Source of the DNA: Panopea generosa | Lineage: Eukaryota > Mollusca > Bivalvia > Adapedonta > Hiatellidae | Assembly: GCA_029582155.1 (NCBI GenBank) | Contig: CM055905.1 | Span: 6,884,062 to 6,948,061 of the forward strand | Direction: 5' to 3' | Length of the DNA: 64,000 nucleotides | Shown here: piece by piece, positions 11,487 to 23,446 of the stretch | Position numbering within the stretch: position 1 is the stretch's first letter | Layout of the letters: each line of letters begins with the position of its first letter | Made by a program: the position numbers and the translations under genes | The notes under the pieces: model-generated | The model's input: only the letters and a program-made list of their open reading frames with translations | What the model was told of the DNA's origin: nothing | The model's database searches: none

Positions 11487-13708
11487 GATTCATTTAATAC
11501 CGTCAATGTTTTAGGGGGGGGGAATGTGTTAATGATTGAAACTCACGTCCTTAACTTGCATCTTAAATCGTCCTTTTAAACGAAACTGATTTTGTAATTG
11601 GTTCTTAATAGCGAGTAAAAATCCGATCAACATTTTTTTCTTGCAACATGCAAAATTTCAAAAGAAAATCAGGAAAAAAAACATGTGCATGAATTGTCTA
11701 TTCCGCCAATATATATGTTCAAAGCTTGATCTCCTGGATTGAATGAAGTCGTAATTTTCCTAAAACTTTTAGAAAAAAATGACGACTTTAAACGTGGCTG
11801 GAAAATGTCCAAAAGTCAAAATCGGAAAACATGTTATTTTTAATAGCAAGGAGCAAAACCTGAGCTCAAAACATCCAGTTGACTGTTTTAATTAGTCAGT
11901 AAAATTTAAGGAAAATCGGGAAAAATGTTTTGCTGAAATTTAGTTATATGACTGTCATTGCTACACTAATTTTGCATTTAAAGAAGCATTAAGAATGTAT
12001 TTATCCGATTTTCATAATTTATAACGAAGCTGTGAATAAAAAAAAAGCATATCACAGTCGAATATTTAAAACAATATTACTTACTTTTTCCTATCACCAT
12101 TACGAATATAGTGCAGACTGTGTATTTTATGGTAATGTGTGTTGCTTTGCAGTTGGTCCGTGCTGCAACTATCATGTATAAAAAAAACAGGCCATTACTT
12201 TCCAGTCTTGTAGGGCTTCAGAATTGAACCAAACAATCCGATGCTTACTCCAACAGCTTGAAGTTGCGACTTGGCCAGTCGCTTTTTCTCATGAAAAACA
12301 GTTTTCATGGAACATTGAAAATCATCATTTGTATATATTACTATCTGTTTTGTAAAATACCCTACTGCGTGTAGGTGAGCGTTAATTACTTTGGGGATAC
12401 ATAAATCCTCTTATGGGCAATCTTATCAATATTAAAAGAGGTTGCTCACCTGTTCGGAAAGACTTAATATACAAAGATTGTTTTGTAGTAACTTCTGTAG
12501 TACCTGCTTGTTCATAGATCTTTATTACTTGGTAAGCACAGTCATGCGAGATTTAAAATGACCGAGAGTAAATTTTGCGACCTCTACAAGTAGAAAGACT
12601 TGCATATAAGCGGAGATTACATTTTCTGCAAATGGACATTATCATTTTAAGTAGCAATATCGTCAGTTTTAAATCTAACGTAAAATGGTCGGTTTTGATT
12701 TTATCCAGATCAGGGTCGTAGCCACACCGGTGCAAACGGAGGTACTTGCCATCTGTAGAATTTGTTGAGATTCGAATTACTTAAGTAATATTTTTGTAGA
12801 AAAGGAGATAAATTATTTGGGCGTAACCTGCAACGATGTGTCATTTCCTGCACATATTTCTACTATTAATACACAACACAGTACATAGCTAATAGTTTTT
12901 GTTACTAACAATTGAAGTATACTGATATGCCACGTCTAAAAAGCTACACGTGTATTCAAAATATAATTGGTGTGAACCATTGACAATTGTATACATTCAG
13001 TATGAGTTATTGGTTTGAAAGGCTTACCAAATGTCTCCCAGATATCGGGAAACAACAATGAATGAATTGTGGGTGATATTTTTCTCTCGGTAAGCGGATC
13101 CCCTTGTGCTTCCTGTAAAATCAAACTTTGGCTATGACCCTGATTTACATGTTTAATTGCAATACTGGAGAGGCTGTGATGGCAGAGAAGGAAGTTTCCC
13201 TTAAAAGCTGTACTACAGCACATGCCGCTCACTGTAACCAGTTAAGCATGAGGAAACAACTTGATATGTTTGTTTGCGCACAGTAAGTTTCGTATTTTAA
13301 AAAGCTTATACTGTTTAAAACTAAAGAGAGATATATTGGATTTACAATTAAATAGTTTATAAGGGAAATCACCCATGTCTCCCAACTCTTACTAATAGTG
13401 CACTGCACTATTATCTCCCTTAAATACTCCGGGCCAAGAGATGAAAGGGGAGAAGTAAAGCTATAGTTCCTTCTTTTTCATAGTCTATATTAAAGTGGTT
13501 TATTCATTCCTATTACGTGTTAACTGGTCAGTACTTAGAAATCACCACTGAAAAGTTTTAGCTGATAACAGATTTCAAGGCAATTATGTGTCATTAAAAA
13601 TTGATTGGTCGAATCGCATCGTGGGCGAATTTTGTCGACATATTATTACACTAGAAATTTATAGGTATCGCAAAATCATTGAAGTAAAAAAAAATGACTG
13701 CGGTATGA
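11487..13708. other. Intergenic, no supported gene
   Basis: AT-rich. A perfect inverted repeat with a one-base centre (10-base arms around AATAGTGCA) lies at 13393-13413. The open frame at 12936-13232 (minus) has no recognisable domain. Confidence 0.4.
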
Positions 13709-15687
13709 TTTTTAGCTTTTCTGGCCAAAGGCGATGGCGCGTTGTCCATCTGACGTCTGTCGTCTGTTAGCAGCACTTTCTCTGAAATCACTAGGGCAAT
13801 TAAGCTGAAACTCCACATGGATGTTTCTATTACAAAGGAGCTATACAGAAAAAAAAAATTTCGATCTGAAATTTCAGTTGGCCGAAACTTAAAAAATCTT
13901 CTTATGAACGGCCCAACAGATTTTCAAAATGTTTATGTAGTAATGATAACCAAACTATAGTTTTGTTAGATTTGTTTAAATGGTGTCCCTAGGATTAAAA
14001 ATGACCTCGCCCCGTGGGTTTAATTAGGGGACACATGTCGTTATAATATATATTTTTTTTAAATGGAAATGATTTTGCCTATATCTTAACCGAAGCATTG
14101 TTTGACGAAGAAGTTTCAGATTTGTAAAAATGACTGGGTTCCACTGTCTTAAGGGGCCAGGAGGGGTCCCCGAAGGGTAAAAATTGGGAATTACAAAAAT
14201 CTTTTTCTTAAGAAACGGCAAGTCAGGTGTGTTCATATTTGGCATAAATGATCTCATTGTGTAGGGGTTTGATTGTAGATAAGAATTTAGGGGCTAATAT
14301 TTATAAGGGCCATGTAAGGGTACTTAGATTTTTTCATAGGGATACTATGGGAAAACAGAAAATTCTCATTTTTTTTTATTTAGGCAAAATTATTATTCAC
14401 TATTAGTTCTGAAGTATCGTCTAGTGTTTACCGGTAGTCATAGGAAATAAGATTTAGTTCAATGAGAATAATGACATTCCATAAGGGGCCAAGGTGGGTC
14501 AAAATAGAAAATTTTCAAAAATCTTCTTTTCAACAACCGGTCAGTCTTATTTATTCATATTTGATATAGACTGTCCCAATGGGTATGGGTTTGAAGTTTG
14601 TACAAATCAAGGGTCTTGTATTTATAGGGGCCCTGTAAGTGGGTTTTGAGTTTTATATAGGAATACTATTGGAAAACGGAAAATTCTCCTTTTTTTTTCA
14701 TTCATTTATGACTTTTTTTTATTCAGTTTGAGTTTTGAAACATCTTTTAGTCATAACAAATAAGATTGTGTTCGATACGAAGGATTGACTTTCTAAAAGG
14801 AGCAGGTTGGGGGTAAAAAATGGTTATAAATCTTATTCTCAACAACCGGTCAGTCAAATTTGTTCATATTTGATATGAATTATCCCTATGATTAGGGTTT
14901 TAAGCTTGTACAAATCAAGGGGCACTAGGATGTATAAAGGCCTTGTAAGAGGTGAGTTTTACTCAGGAATATTATGGGAAAACTGAAAATTCTCATTTTT
15001 TCTTCCATTTGTGTAAATATGTTGTTTAATTTTCGATGCATTGTCTAGTAACAATAAATATGATTTTGTTCAATAAAGAGGATTTAATTTTCATAATGGG
15101 GCAGTGGGTGGGTTGGGGCAATAAGGTTAAAATTGTGAATTTTCACAAAGCTTCCTCTCAATAACCTTTCAGTCAAACTAGTTCATATTTGATATAAATT
15201 ATCCTTATATCAGCAAGGATTAACGAGTCTGCATATCAGGAGGCTGGGATATATTGGGGGCACTGTAATGTGGTTTTTTTTTACTTTTACATGGAATATT
15301 ATAGGACTGATAAGGGACTTATAACTGATTATTTTCATTTTCGCATCCATGTGTCCAAAAAAAACTTCTTTTTAAAATCTAAAGCATTTCTGCTCATAAC
15401 AAATCCCTAAGAATTAGGTGATTGAAGTTCTAACAAATCAAGGGGCTGAGTTGTATAAGGGTTCTGTACAGGGACTTTATTTGTTTTACAGATGAATGGT
15501 ATAGGAATTTAAAGTATTTCCTTTTCATTGCAATTAAGTTTTTGTTCAGTATGGATGTGGTGGGGGTATTTATCCATAAGTTGTTAAGAGAACCCCAAAA
15601 GAGGGTAAATATTGTGATATTTCAAAAAGTGTTATGGCCAGCTATGAGTCAGCAGAGCGTCCTCAGGCCCTCTTTTGACCTCTTGTT
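13709..15687 (-). mobile_element. Modular hairpin-ended element, copy B (long, decayed)
   Basis: Same ends as copy A: GAGGGCCTGAGGACGCTC at one side; TTTGGCCAGAAAAGCTAAA at the other, where the hairpin is decayed. Between them are about four diverged modules marked by repeated TTCATATTTGATATGAAT and GGGGCCCTGTAA-like blocks. Confidence 0.65.
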
Positions 15688-15946
15688 TTCTTCATAATTG
15701 CCGATCTTGAACCAGTGAAGAATATGAGCTGCATTTTTTCTCTCTGAATTTTAGACATGTTATAATTGAACCCTACGTGAAATGTAATAGTGGCGTGAGA
15801 CGTGTTTATGTTTACAATATGCTGATTATCATTATCAGTTAATTAATGTCTGGATGATGGCCCTCAGTGAATCGTCACGAATTGCCTTTCTGATGCTGTT
15901 GCTTTCCAGCACCTGTAGTGTCTTTGTGTTTTCACCAACTCATCCC

Positions 15947-16016
15947 ATTGGTGCAAAAAGGTACTAAGTGTCGTCTTATTTTATATACACTTGGTACAGT
16001 ATTGCACCAATGGAAC
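15947..16016. mobile_element. Short fold-back element
   Basis: Arms CCATTGGTGCAA and TTGCACCAATGG are inverted with a partly paired middle (GGTACTAAGTG / CACTTGGTAC) and a loop CTTATTTTATATA. A second copy with the same loop lies at 38861-38935. Confidence 0.6.
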
Positions 16017-16139
16017 GAAATCCAACGTGCACAGGGGTACAACTAAAACTCGGCCAGATTCCGACCACTTTTCCAGATGTAGGGAAAAGGCAAATGTGGC
16101 GTGTTTATGATGTTAAACTGCCCTAATCCCAATAATCAT

Positions 16140-17552
16140 GTACTGCCCTTGGCATATATATCAAGACAATATGTAAAAAAAATAAATAAATAATGCCCTT
16201 AAATTTGGTTTTGAAGTTTACCTTTTTATGACGTTTTTTTTACGATTTTCCGCCGTTTTTTTACTAATTCTGGCTGAGTTTGAATGGTTCTTTAAAGTAT
16301 ATTCTTAATAAAAATCCATGGTTTTAATCAATTCTTACAAAGTTTAAGATATGCTGAATCTATAACAATGGAAATATTAACAAAATCATTACATATAATT
16401 ATTTATTTTGCTACTATAATTTTAAACTAAATATCCATATTTATTTGTAAACATAAAAAAAGAGTAAAACAAAATGCATTAACATGCATTGTTAATAAAA
16501 TATTAAACTAGTTGACTATTTGATATAATAAATCAGCTAGCCAAGATGTAATGTTTTTATCTGGTAAGAAGTATTCATCCGCAGTATAACAACAAAATGT
16601 GGTCGGATCAGCCGGAATCTGGCCCTGTGCACGGGGTACTACTAAAACCCAATGCATTATTTGTTAGTGTATGTACTTTGTCTTGGGATCCTCACTAAAC
16701 TTATACAGAAGTTATGTATCCATATCTAGAAGTTGTTTATCTGGTGTAAACGGTTAAATAATGTGGCCATTGAATCGTCAAAATTTATCCAATTCAACAT
16801 TGTGCACATTGCATTCTGGTATCTGCAGCTTTCTTGTTTTTGAACCCATGAAATCAGAGCCAGGGCTCTTGAATTGTAAAAAAATCCTCCTTTTTAACAC
16901 AGCACTCACAATTAACATTGGATCTTTACCAGTAACACAGTAGTTATATATGCACTATATCACAGATAAGTTCCAAGAATCGGCAGCATAAGATTATTGA
17001 TGCTGCTGGAGTTATGGCTCTTGGAATGAGTTTAATTGGCCAAGTCTCTAATGACGAGAGGTGGCCACGATTTTAATGGCATTTGGTGGTTCTCAATTTC
17101 TCTTGAGTTTTAACGCCCTGTACACATTTGTAATTACAGTTTTTAGCATTGAAATTATCAAATATAATTCAGAGATATATATCATTTGTCAAATAAACAT
17201 AAACTATAAATTGGTGGTAATCGGTGTCAATATAGATCAAGGTTAAATTTTATATTAAATGTTGAATAATTCGGCCAAGGTGCGGCGAAAGTTGATGATG
17301 TATTTTGCAGTTGGTGCCACGTTCAGGGGGAGCTAGAGTCAGCATATGTACAATGTATCAATGAACATTCTAATTAATCAGTGAAACTTCATTTAGAAAC
17401 AAAAGTACTTTGAAGTACTTATCAATTCACAATCCAACTTTTTGTTCAACGACACCTAATAAATTCGCATATATGCCATGCACGGGGTCATAGAATGGGG
17501 TTCAATGCCACTTTCAACACATACATTAACATGGTATATATAACATATTATA
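16140..17552. other. Intergenic, no gene seen
   Basis: AT-rich sequence. The short open frames at 16761-16943 and 17061-17246 have no supporting features. Confidence 0.4.
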
Positions 17553-17622
17553 GGTTACTGAACTCGTATGGATAAATATTATAATATCCCAACTAATATT
17601 TATCCATACACGTTCAGTAACC
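17553..17622. repeat. 70-nt near-perfect hairpin
   Basis: Two 28-base arms (17553-17580 and 17595-17622) match in inverted orientation at 26 of 28 positions around a 14-base loop. Pairing stops sharply at both ends. Size and shape resemble a pre-miRNA or a tiny MITE. Confidence 0.65.
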
Positions 17623-18094
17623 ATTTTATTGTACACTTTCATATTTTTTAGGCCAGTTAAACTCATAAAATGCTGTTTTTTTCTATAAATTGTTCATATA
17701 ACTAATAATTTAGTTACACACTACCTAACACTATCATATTAACGCAACGTCGTGGAAAATAGTATGTCATTTCGCAATTTAACTGTGTTGATGTCACGAC
17801 CGGCATAGAAATAACTTTCATAACTTATTTGTGTCTGAATTATTCCAATCAATGATATTTAGTGTCTTATTGTATTATATTCTTAATAAGGTCGGAATAT
17901 AATATGTAATCAAATCGATACTTTTATCTATATTTCACGTTCTTTGATAAGATGGCGAAAGTAGTTCCTACTTCCGTTGCACATGTTAAGGTTCCCGTGC
18001 AATATCAATGCATGCAATACCATAAAATACTGCACGATCGTCCTCTATAGAAAACTATAGGGAAAATTTGAAAGTATACAATAAAATGTTTTAC

Positions 18095-18298
18095 TCGTGC
18101 CGTTACCTTGGAATGCATCCGAGTAGAACAGCCGTCATTTAGCAAGGAAATAGCAAACATTCTTATATAAAGATTTTTAGACCAAGTTGAATTCGAACCC
18201 ACAACCTAACAGTGAGAGTTTGGAGGAAGCTGAACTCGAACCCACAACTTTGTGAGAGATTGGAGGTTGTAAGACACATCACCCTAGTCCACTAGAAA
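18095..18298 (-). mobile_element. SINE family C
   Basis: Minus-strand copy with TTGAATTCGAACCCACAAC (B-box side) and the body CGAGTAGAACAGCCG. The tRNA-like part is partly duplicated (GAACTCGAACCCACAACTTT again downstream). Confidence 0.6.
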
Positions 18299-18327
18299 GG
18301 ATTCATCAATAGGTTTCAAGTAAACAA

Positions 18328-18384
18328 ATGATTGAATATTTAGCATCATTTTTATACCATCGAAGGCTAACAGATGATCAGTTT
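18328..18384 (-). mobile_element. SINE family B fragment
   Basis: ATTGAATATTTAGCATCATT and GGCTAACAGATGATCAGTTT match the 3' end of family B. It lies between two family C copies. Confidence 0.5.
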
Positions 18385-18394
18385 GTTTTACTGG

Positions 18395-18560
18395 TGAAGT
18401 TACCTCGGAATGAATCCGCGTAGAACCTCTGTCATTTAGCAAGGAAAAAGCAAACATTCTTATATAAATTTTTAGACCAAGTTGAACTCGAACCCACCAC
18501 CTCTGTGAGAGATTGGGAGGTTGTATGACACATCTCCTTAGTCCACTCCACCACTAGAAA
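18395..18560 (-). mobile_element. SINE family C
   Basis: A close relative of 18095-18298 (TCTGTCATTTAGCAAGGAAA, CTTATATAAATTTTTAGACC). The C plus B pair at 18095-18384 seems to be repeated at 18395-18650, suggesting a local duplication. Confidence 0.6.
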
Positions 18561-18584
18561 TGATTCATCAATAGATTTCACAAT

Positions 18585-18880
18585 TAACAAATGATTGAAT
18601 TTAGCATCATTTTTATACAATCGAAGGCTAACAGATGATCAGTTAACCTAACCATTCTTTCATGGGGTACTGGAAGGTCAACAAGTACGAGTACTCAAGC
18701 ACACTCACATTGGTAAGTAACTGACAACTTCCCCATTTGAATCAGCGGCAAGAGACAAATTACAATAAGATGTAATGTCTTGTATCAATCACCCCGGAGA
18801 CTGTGGGCAGGAAGAGATTCAAACTCACGACCGCTGGATTGATAGTCGGGCACACTAACGACTGAAGTAACCGGGCTCGG
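18585..18880 (-). mobile_element. SINE family B, full-length
   Basis: All family blocks are present in reverse: TTTAGCATCATTTTTATAC, AGATGATCAGTTAACCTAAC, CAAGTACGAGTACTCAAGC, and the tRNA-like head side with TTCAAACTCACGACCGC. Confidence 0.75.
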
Positions 18881-19046
18881 CTTACAATTAACAAGGAAAG
18901 ACAAAATGATATTTTGTTTTTTATTTATAATATTAATTGTTGGCATGTACATGGTTTTACATTATATTGCACTACAGTTTGTACAAAACAAAACAAGAAC
19001 AGGAACACTTTGTGGTCAACCTCATAAATAACAATTACAGCAACAA

Positions 19047-19481
19047 ATCAGCTGGCCGCAGACAATGTCCACAAAACATTTCAACTTGAGTCAGCCACTC
19101 ATTTTCAGCCATATAATTCAAATTTCATTTTCAATTATCATTATTGTTTTGAAGCAATTTCAATATCATACTGTGAAATATTATATTGCCATGCATACAT
19201 TATGTATTTTGAACATTTTAAATGCAAATATTATTAATAAAATTTCTAATGAAGTAGTTTTAGCAACTCTAGTATGCCAATAAAGTTCAAATTTCATTTT
19301 CAATGAAAATCATTATTTCTGAAGTTTTAATATCATTATTACATTGATACTTTCGTATTTAAAACATTTTAAGTGCAAATATAATGTATATAAATGAATA
19401 AATTTTCTACTAAAGTAGTTTAAGCTTGAGTGTATATTCAAGTTGAGATGTTTTGTGACTACAGAGACTGGCCAGTCACAG
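19047..19481. mobile_element. Fold-back element with internal tandem duplication
   Basis: Long inverted ends: CACAAAACATTTCAACTTGA near 19070 faces TCAAGTTGAGATGTTTTGTG near 19440, with weaker pairing outside (CAGCTGGCC / GGCCAGTC). Inside, a block of about 165 bases starting AAATTTCATTTTCAAT is present twice. Confidence 0.6.
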
Positions 19482-19970
19482 TACAGAATAACATGTAAGT
19501 GTCTGTTGGCAGGATGTTCAAACGGGTGTAATTCATATTTTACCTTTTTTTTAAAAATAAAAACATGATATTAAGGTGGCACAGTTTTGAAGTAAAATTA
19601 TCATTTAGGGGTTACTTTGAAGCATGTGAAGTGTTCCTAAAACAATGTTTTAACAAGAGCAGCGCATGCGGGTGCAGATGCTCATCTTTTTTCAGAATTT
19701 ATGGAGTAGAATCCTGAATCCACAAAAAATAATGACTACTGTACACAAGATTGTTAAATTGTTAATGCCTTTGTTACGACTGAGATCAGGGGCTAAAAAT
19801 AGTACAAGTCCGAGGTCCGGGACCTTTGCTTTACACTGTCGGAAACTTGTAATTTCACTTGAGCTAGGTCCGTGTTTTTATTTTGTAATAATTTATTATC
19901 AGCCTTTCAACTAGTACAAGCAGTTAGACCCATTTTTGCACATCCATTGATGAAACTATTGACCAAGTTA

Positions 19971-20196
19971 TCCTTTTACTCCATAGATACGCATTTTCCT
20001 GCACCAACCACAGGTCATTGAAAACAGTGCAGGAAGAATTCAGATTGCTCGTAACAAGCAATCTGAACACTTACTGCACTGTTTTCCACTCTGTCAGTTA
20101 ATATAAACATAATTCACCCAATAATTAAAAAGCCTTCTATACTAGGTCTCCAAATGTGTCTATATTAGAGGTGTCCAAAGGCATCTATATGAAGGG
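19971..20196. mobile_element. piggyBac-like MITE, copy 2
   Basis: Right end AAGGGTTAA; left TTATCCTTTTACTCC is the decayed counterpart. The central palindrome CAGATTGCTCGTAACAAGCA and the flanks match, inverted, the better copy at 34882-35115. Confidence 0.6.
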
Positions 20197-20404
20197 TTAA
20201 GCAGTGATTAAAAAGAAAAATGAAGTAATTTATTTAATGCAGATACGTAGGCTGTGGATAAAGTAAAGTTCATTTGAGTGAAAATTATATCAATGCCTTT
20301 GGTTGTACTAACTTCCTTAAACAATATTCAATATATGTAGTGTATTGAAAATATGAGGATTATTACTTCAAGATTATTGCTGAGGATTCATTCCTCATAT
20401 AAGA

Positions 20405-20672
20405 AACTAGAAATGTGTCTTGTCGACATAAATGCCCCCGCTATTGATTGGAAATCATTTTTTTACCAAAAATTTAGTTAAAAAGAAGCCATGACTCCTG
20501 TAATATTTGACGTTTACAAATATCGAGCTTGACCTGTATTTTATTATTATAAAGTTACACACAAAGTAAATACGTAGATCCCTTTAGAAGTTATTGATCA
20601 GAAATCAAGGAACCGAGGAACAGACAGACAGGGGTAACACTTTATGCCCCTTCTAATGGCAGAGGCATAATA
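20405..20672 (+). repeat. Interspersed repeat 'GTGTCTGTCGACA', copy 1
   Basis: Begins AACTAGAAATGTGTCTTGTC and ends GGCAGAGGCATAA, with ACAGACAGGGGTAAC near the end. Other copies lie at 32036, 55750 and 57595, all in the same orientation. No coding capacity seen. Confidence 0.7.
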
Positions 20673-20879
20673 AAAAAGCAATCTTTTATTCTAAATTTTA
20701 CCTTTACCATTGAAGTCACCTTACATGCAACATATTAAATTAACATAAATGACAAATACAATATATCACTTGGCAGTTGGAAGCTCTAGATTATGATAAA
20801 ACAATAAATAACAACCATAATATATCTCTAGTATTACGATACAGCTGCATTCTGGGTAAAAAAATAAAAGTTACAATTG

Positions 20880-21096
20880 CGAACAACTACGTTTCAATAT
20901 GTTCACAGGACATGTAAGTTAAGGATGACTACATTTCAATATGTTCACAGAACATGTAAGTTAAGGATGACTACATTTCAATATGTTCACAGGACATGTA
21001 AGTTAAGGATGACTACATTTCAATATGTTCACAGGACATGTAAGTTAAGGATGACTACATTTCAGTATGTTCACAGGAAATGTAAATTAAGGATGA
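20880..21096 (+). repeat. 42-bp tandem repeat, about 5 units
   Basis: The unit includes GATGACTACATTTCAATATG and TTCACAGGACATGTAAGTTA. Units differ by few bases. The length is a multiple of three, so the array is open in one frame, but nothing suggests a protein. Confidence 0.85.
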
Positions 21097-21454
21097 TGTA
21101 GGTCTGACTACAAATCTTCAATGAAAATAAATGATGTAAAAATTTCAGTCATACGTAAACATTTGGCAACAAGATGAATCCATGACATATTTCTTATATT
21201 AATATTGTGCGATATCACTTCTGATTTCTGTATATGTCGGCTTCTGTATGTAAATTGCTGAAGTGCTTACCGGAATATATGACATTGATTTGTCATTGTA
21301 AAATGAGGTTATTATGAGACATTTAGTCATACTACGACAGACAGAAACTAATACGCCCACTTTATTCCTGCTTCATGAAGAGAAGATCTGTTAAACAATT
21401 AATAAATACCCTATTTCCCCTCCCCCACCCCCAAGTTATATGATAAAAAGAATC

Positions 21455-21655
21455 TTAGGGGCGGGAGCAGTAGTCTAATGGATAGAGTGTTGGCCGCTTA
21501 CACCAGAGGTTGTGGGTTCAATCCCCAGCTTGACCCGATGCCTCTCATAAAACAACACTCAGTACTGGTTCTACCCAGGAAGTGGATTCGAGAGCGGTTT
21601 ATATAAGCTCTGAGCTTTCATCGCAATCGAGCTAAAAGATAAAAGTATAAACTAA
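21455..21655 (+). mobile_element. SINE family A, full-length
   Basis: The head GGGGCGGGAGCAGTAGTCTA / GGATAGAGTGTTGGCCGC and B box GGGTTCAATCCC are followed by CTCAGTACTGGTTCTACCC, AGAGCGGTTTATATAAGCTC and TGAGCTTTCATCGCAATCG. Best reference copy of the family in the window. Confidence 0.8.
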
Positions 21656-21675
21656 AGAATTTTACATTTGAGGCA

Positions 21676-21681
21676 TTTATT
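21676..21681 (-). terminator. Candidate KIF14 poly(A) signal
   Basis: AATAAA on the minus strand, about 1.4 kb past the KIF14 stop; it is the nearest exact match I found. Use of it would put the whole 22.0-23.0 kb tandem array in the 3' UTR. A variant signal nearer the stop is equally possible. Confidence 0.2.
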
Positions 21682-22014
21682 ACTGAAACTTGTAGGAAAA
21701 AATCATATGATTGCCAGAACACATCCATGTACCATTGCACAGTGATATGATTAGAAGTAATTATTACATGGAATCTGTATTTATGTATCACAGAGGTTTT
21801 ACCCTTACTGCCACTTTGAGTAACGAGTCCTTCAAAAGGAACCATTTTTTGCAAGAATATAGCAGAGATATATATAGCCAACCGAATGCTGTGTCTATCT
21901 ATTTTAAAAAGGTTAACATTCACAATTACATGTCTTTGTGCTTTAACAACAGGTGATCTACTATCCAACATATATAAGCTATTTTTAAGACAAGTTAACT
22001 TGATCATAACTGAC

Positions 22015-22995
22015 CCACATGCTACTTTCCAAGAAATCTATAATAAGCTTATATGATAAGTTGCTTTCTGAGACATATAAGCTTGATCAACACTACACGG
22101 CAATCTATTTTTTGATACCGGTATATATAAACTTGAAAAATACTGACCGTGCTACTTTCCAACATATATAAGCTTGATCAACATTATATGGCAAGTTGCT
22201 TTCTCGAGATATATAAGCTTGATCAACACTACACAGCAATCTATTTTTTTTTTAAACCAGCATATAAACTTGATAAACACCGACCAACATGCTACTTTCT
22301 GAGATATGTAAGCTTGATCAACATTATATAAGTTGCTTTCTCACATATTCAAGATTGATCAATATTACCCACTTTCCATGTTATGTCAGCTTGATCTACA
22401 CTGTAATACCTAGCTACTATCTGAGATATATAAGTTTGATCAACACTTTCTACTAACTTGCTTCCTGATGTATATATAAGCTTTATCAACACTATATGTT
22501 TTTTGTTGTTATATATAAGCTTGATCAACATTACCCATAAGCTACTTTCCAACATATATAAGCTTGATCAACATTATATGTCAAGTTGCTTTCTGAGATA
22601 TATAAGCTTGATCAACCCTACACAGCAATCTATTTTTTTTTAAACCAGTATATAAACTTGATAAATACTGACCAACATGCTACTTTCTGAGATATGTTAG
22701 CTTGATCGACATTATAATACCTACCTACTATCTGAGATATATAAGTTTGATCAACACTTTCTACTAACTTGCTTCCTGATGTATATATAAGCTTTATCAA
22801 CACTATATGTTGTTTGTTGTTATATATAAGCTTGATCAACATTACCCATAAGCTACTTTCCAACATATATAAGCTTGATCCACATTTTCTGCCAAGTTGC
22901 TTTCTGGGTATAGGATAAGCTTGATCAACCACATATGATATATAAGCTTGATTAATACCGCCGATAGGCTTCTTTCTGAAACATATAAGCTTCAT
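22015..22995. repeat. AAGCTTGATCAA-type tandem array next to KIF14
   Basis: TATATAAGCTTGATCAACA or close variants recur about every 55-65 bases, with spacers such as GCTACTTTCCAACA and TTGCTTTCTGAGA. A higher-order copy of about 200 bases recurs at an offset near 311 (22405 and 22716). The array ends about 90 bases past the KIF14 stop, on the 3' side. Confidence 0.85.
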
Positions 22996-23087
22996 CAACA
23001 CAGAACCACTGGCCGATTCTACTAATATATGCTATTGCAGCTTTAGACAACCACCTATGTCTTGGCAGGAACCATCATTTACAGCCA

Positions 23088-23446
23088 TCAAGAATTTGGA
23101 GAAACATTTTTCTTCCCAGAGCTCCGCGACAGCGGTGAGCTACCCGGCGGATGTGACGGCAACAATCGTTTACTTCGCGGCGTAGTCAGGCTTGCCGCAC
23201 GCTCAAGTTCTATCACCTTTCTAACACTTTCAACAAGGGAGGCAACTGACTGTAACACATCACTAGACACATACTCCAACTGTTCCAACTGAGATTCAGA
23301 TATGAGCGACTGGTCAGGAGAATCTTCATCACTCGTAGACTGTCGCAGTTTGTTTAAGTCTCGACCAGATACGGAGGTAAGTTTTTCAGCACATTTTTTT
23401 ATCACTTCTCCACATTTTGTTAGTTTTCTAATGTCAAACTCTCTCC
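23088..23446 (-). CDS. KIF14: KIF14 exon 26: C-terminal tail and stop
   Basis: Residues 1406-1524 and the stop codon. It begins [20 protein letters not shown], continues as a helical stretch with [18 protein letters not shown], and ends in a basic Ser/Pro-rich tail ([16 protein letters not shown] and [11 protein letters not shown]). A tandem array begins about 90 bases past the stop. Confidence 0.94.

Noticed and set aside
12936-13232. 98-codon minus-strand open frame
   Set aside because: Composition and context are non-coding; no domain or partner exon found.
20877-21101. Repetitive 74-codon open frame (MTTFQYVHRTCKLR units)
   Set aside because: The 42-bp unit keeps any frame open; no start context, signal or homology.
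22349-23001. Open frames inside the AAGCTTGATCAA array
   Set aside because: They follow the tandem repeat and restate the same peptide; no independent coding evidence.
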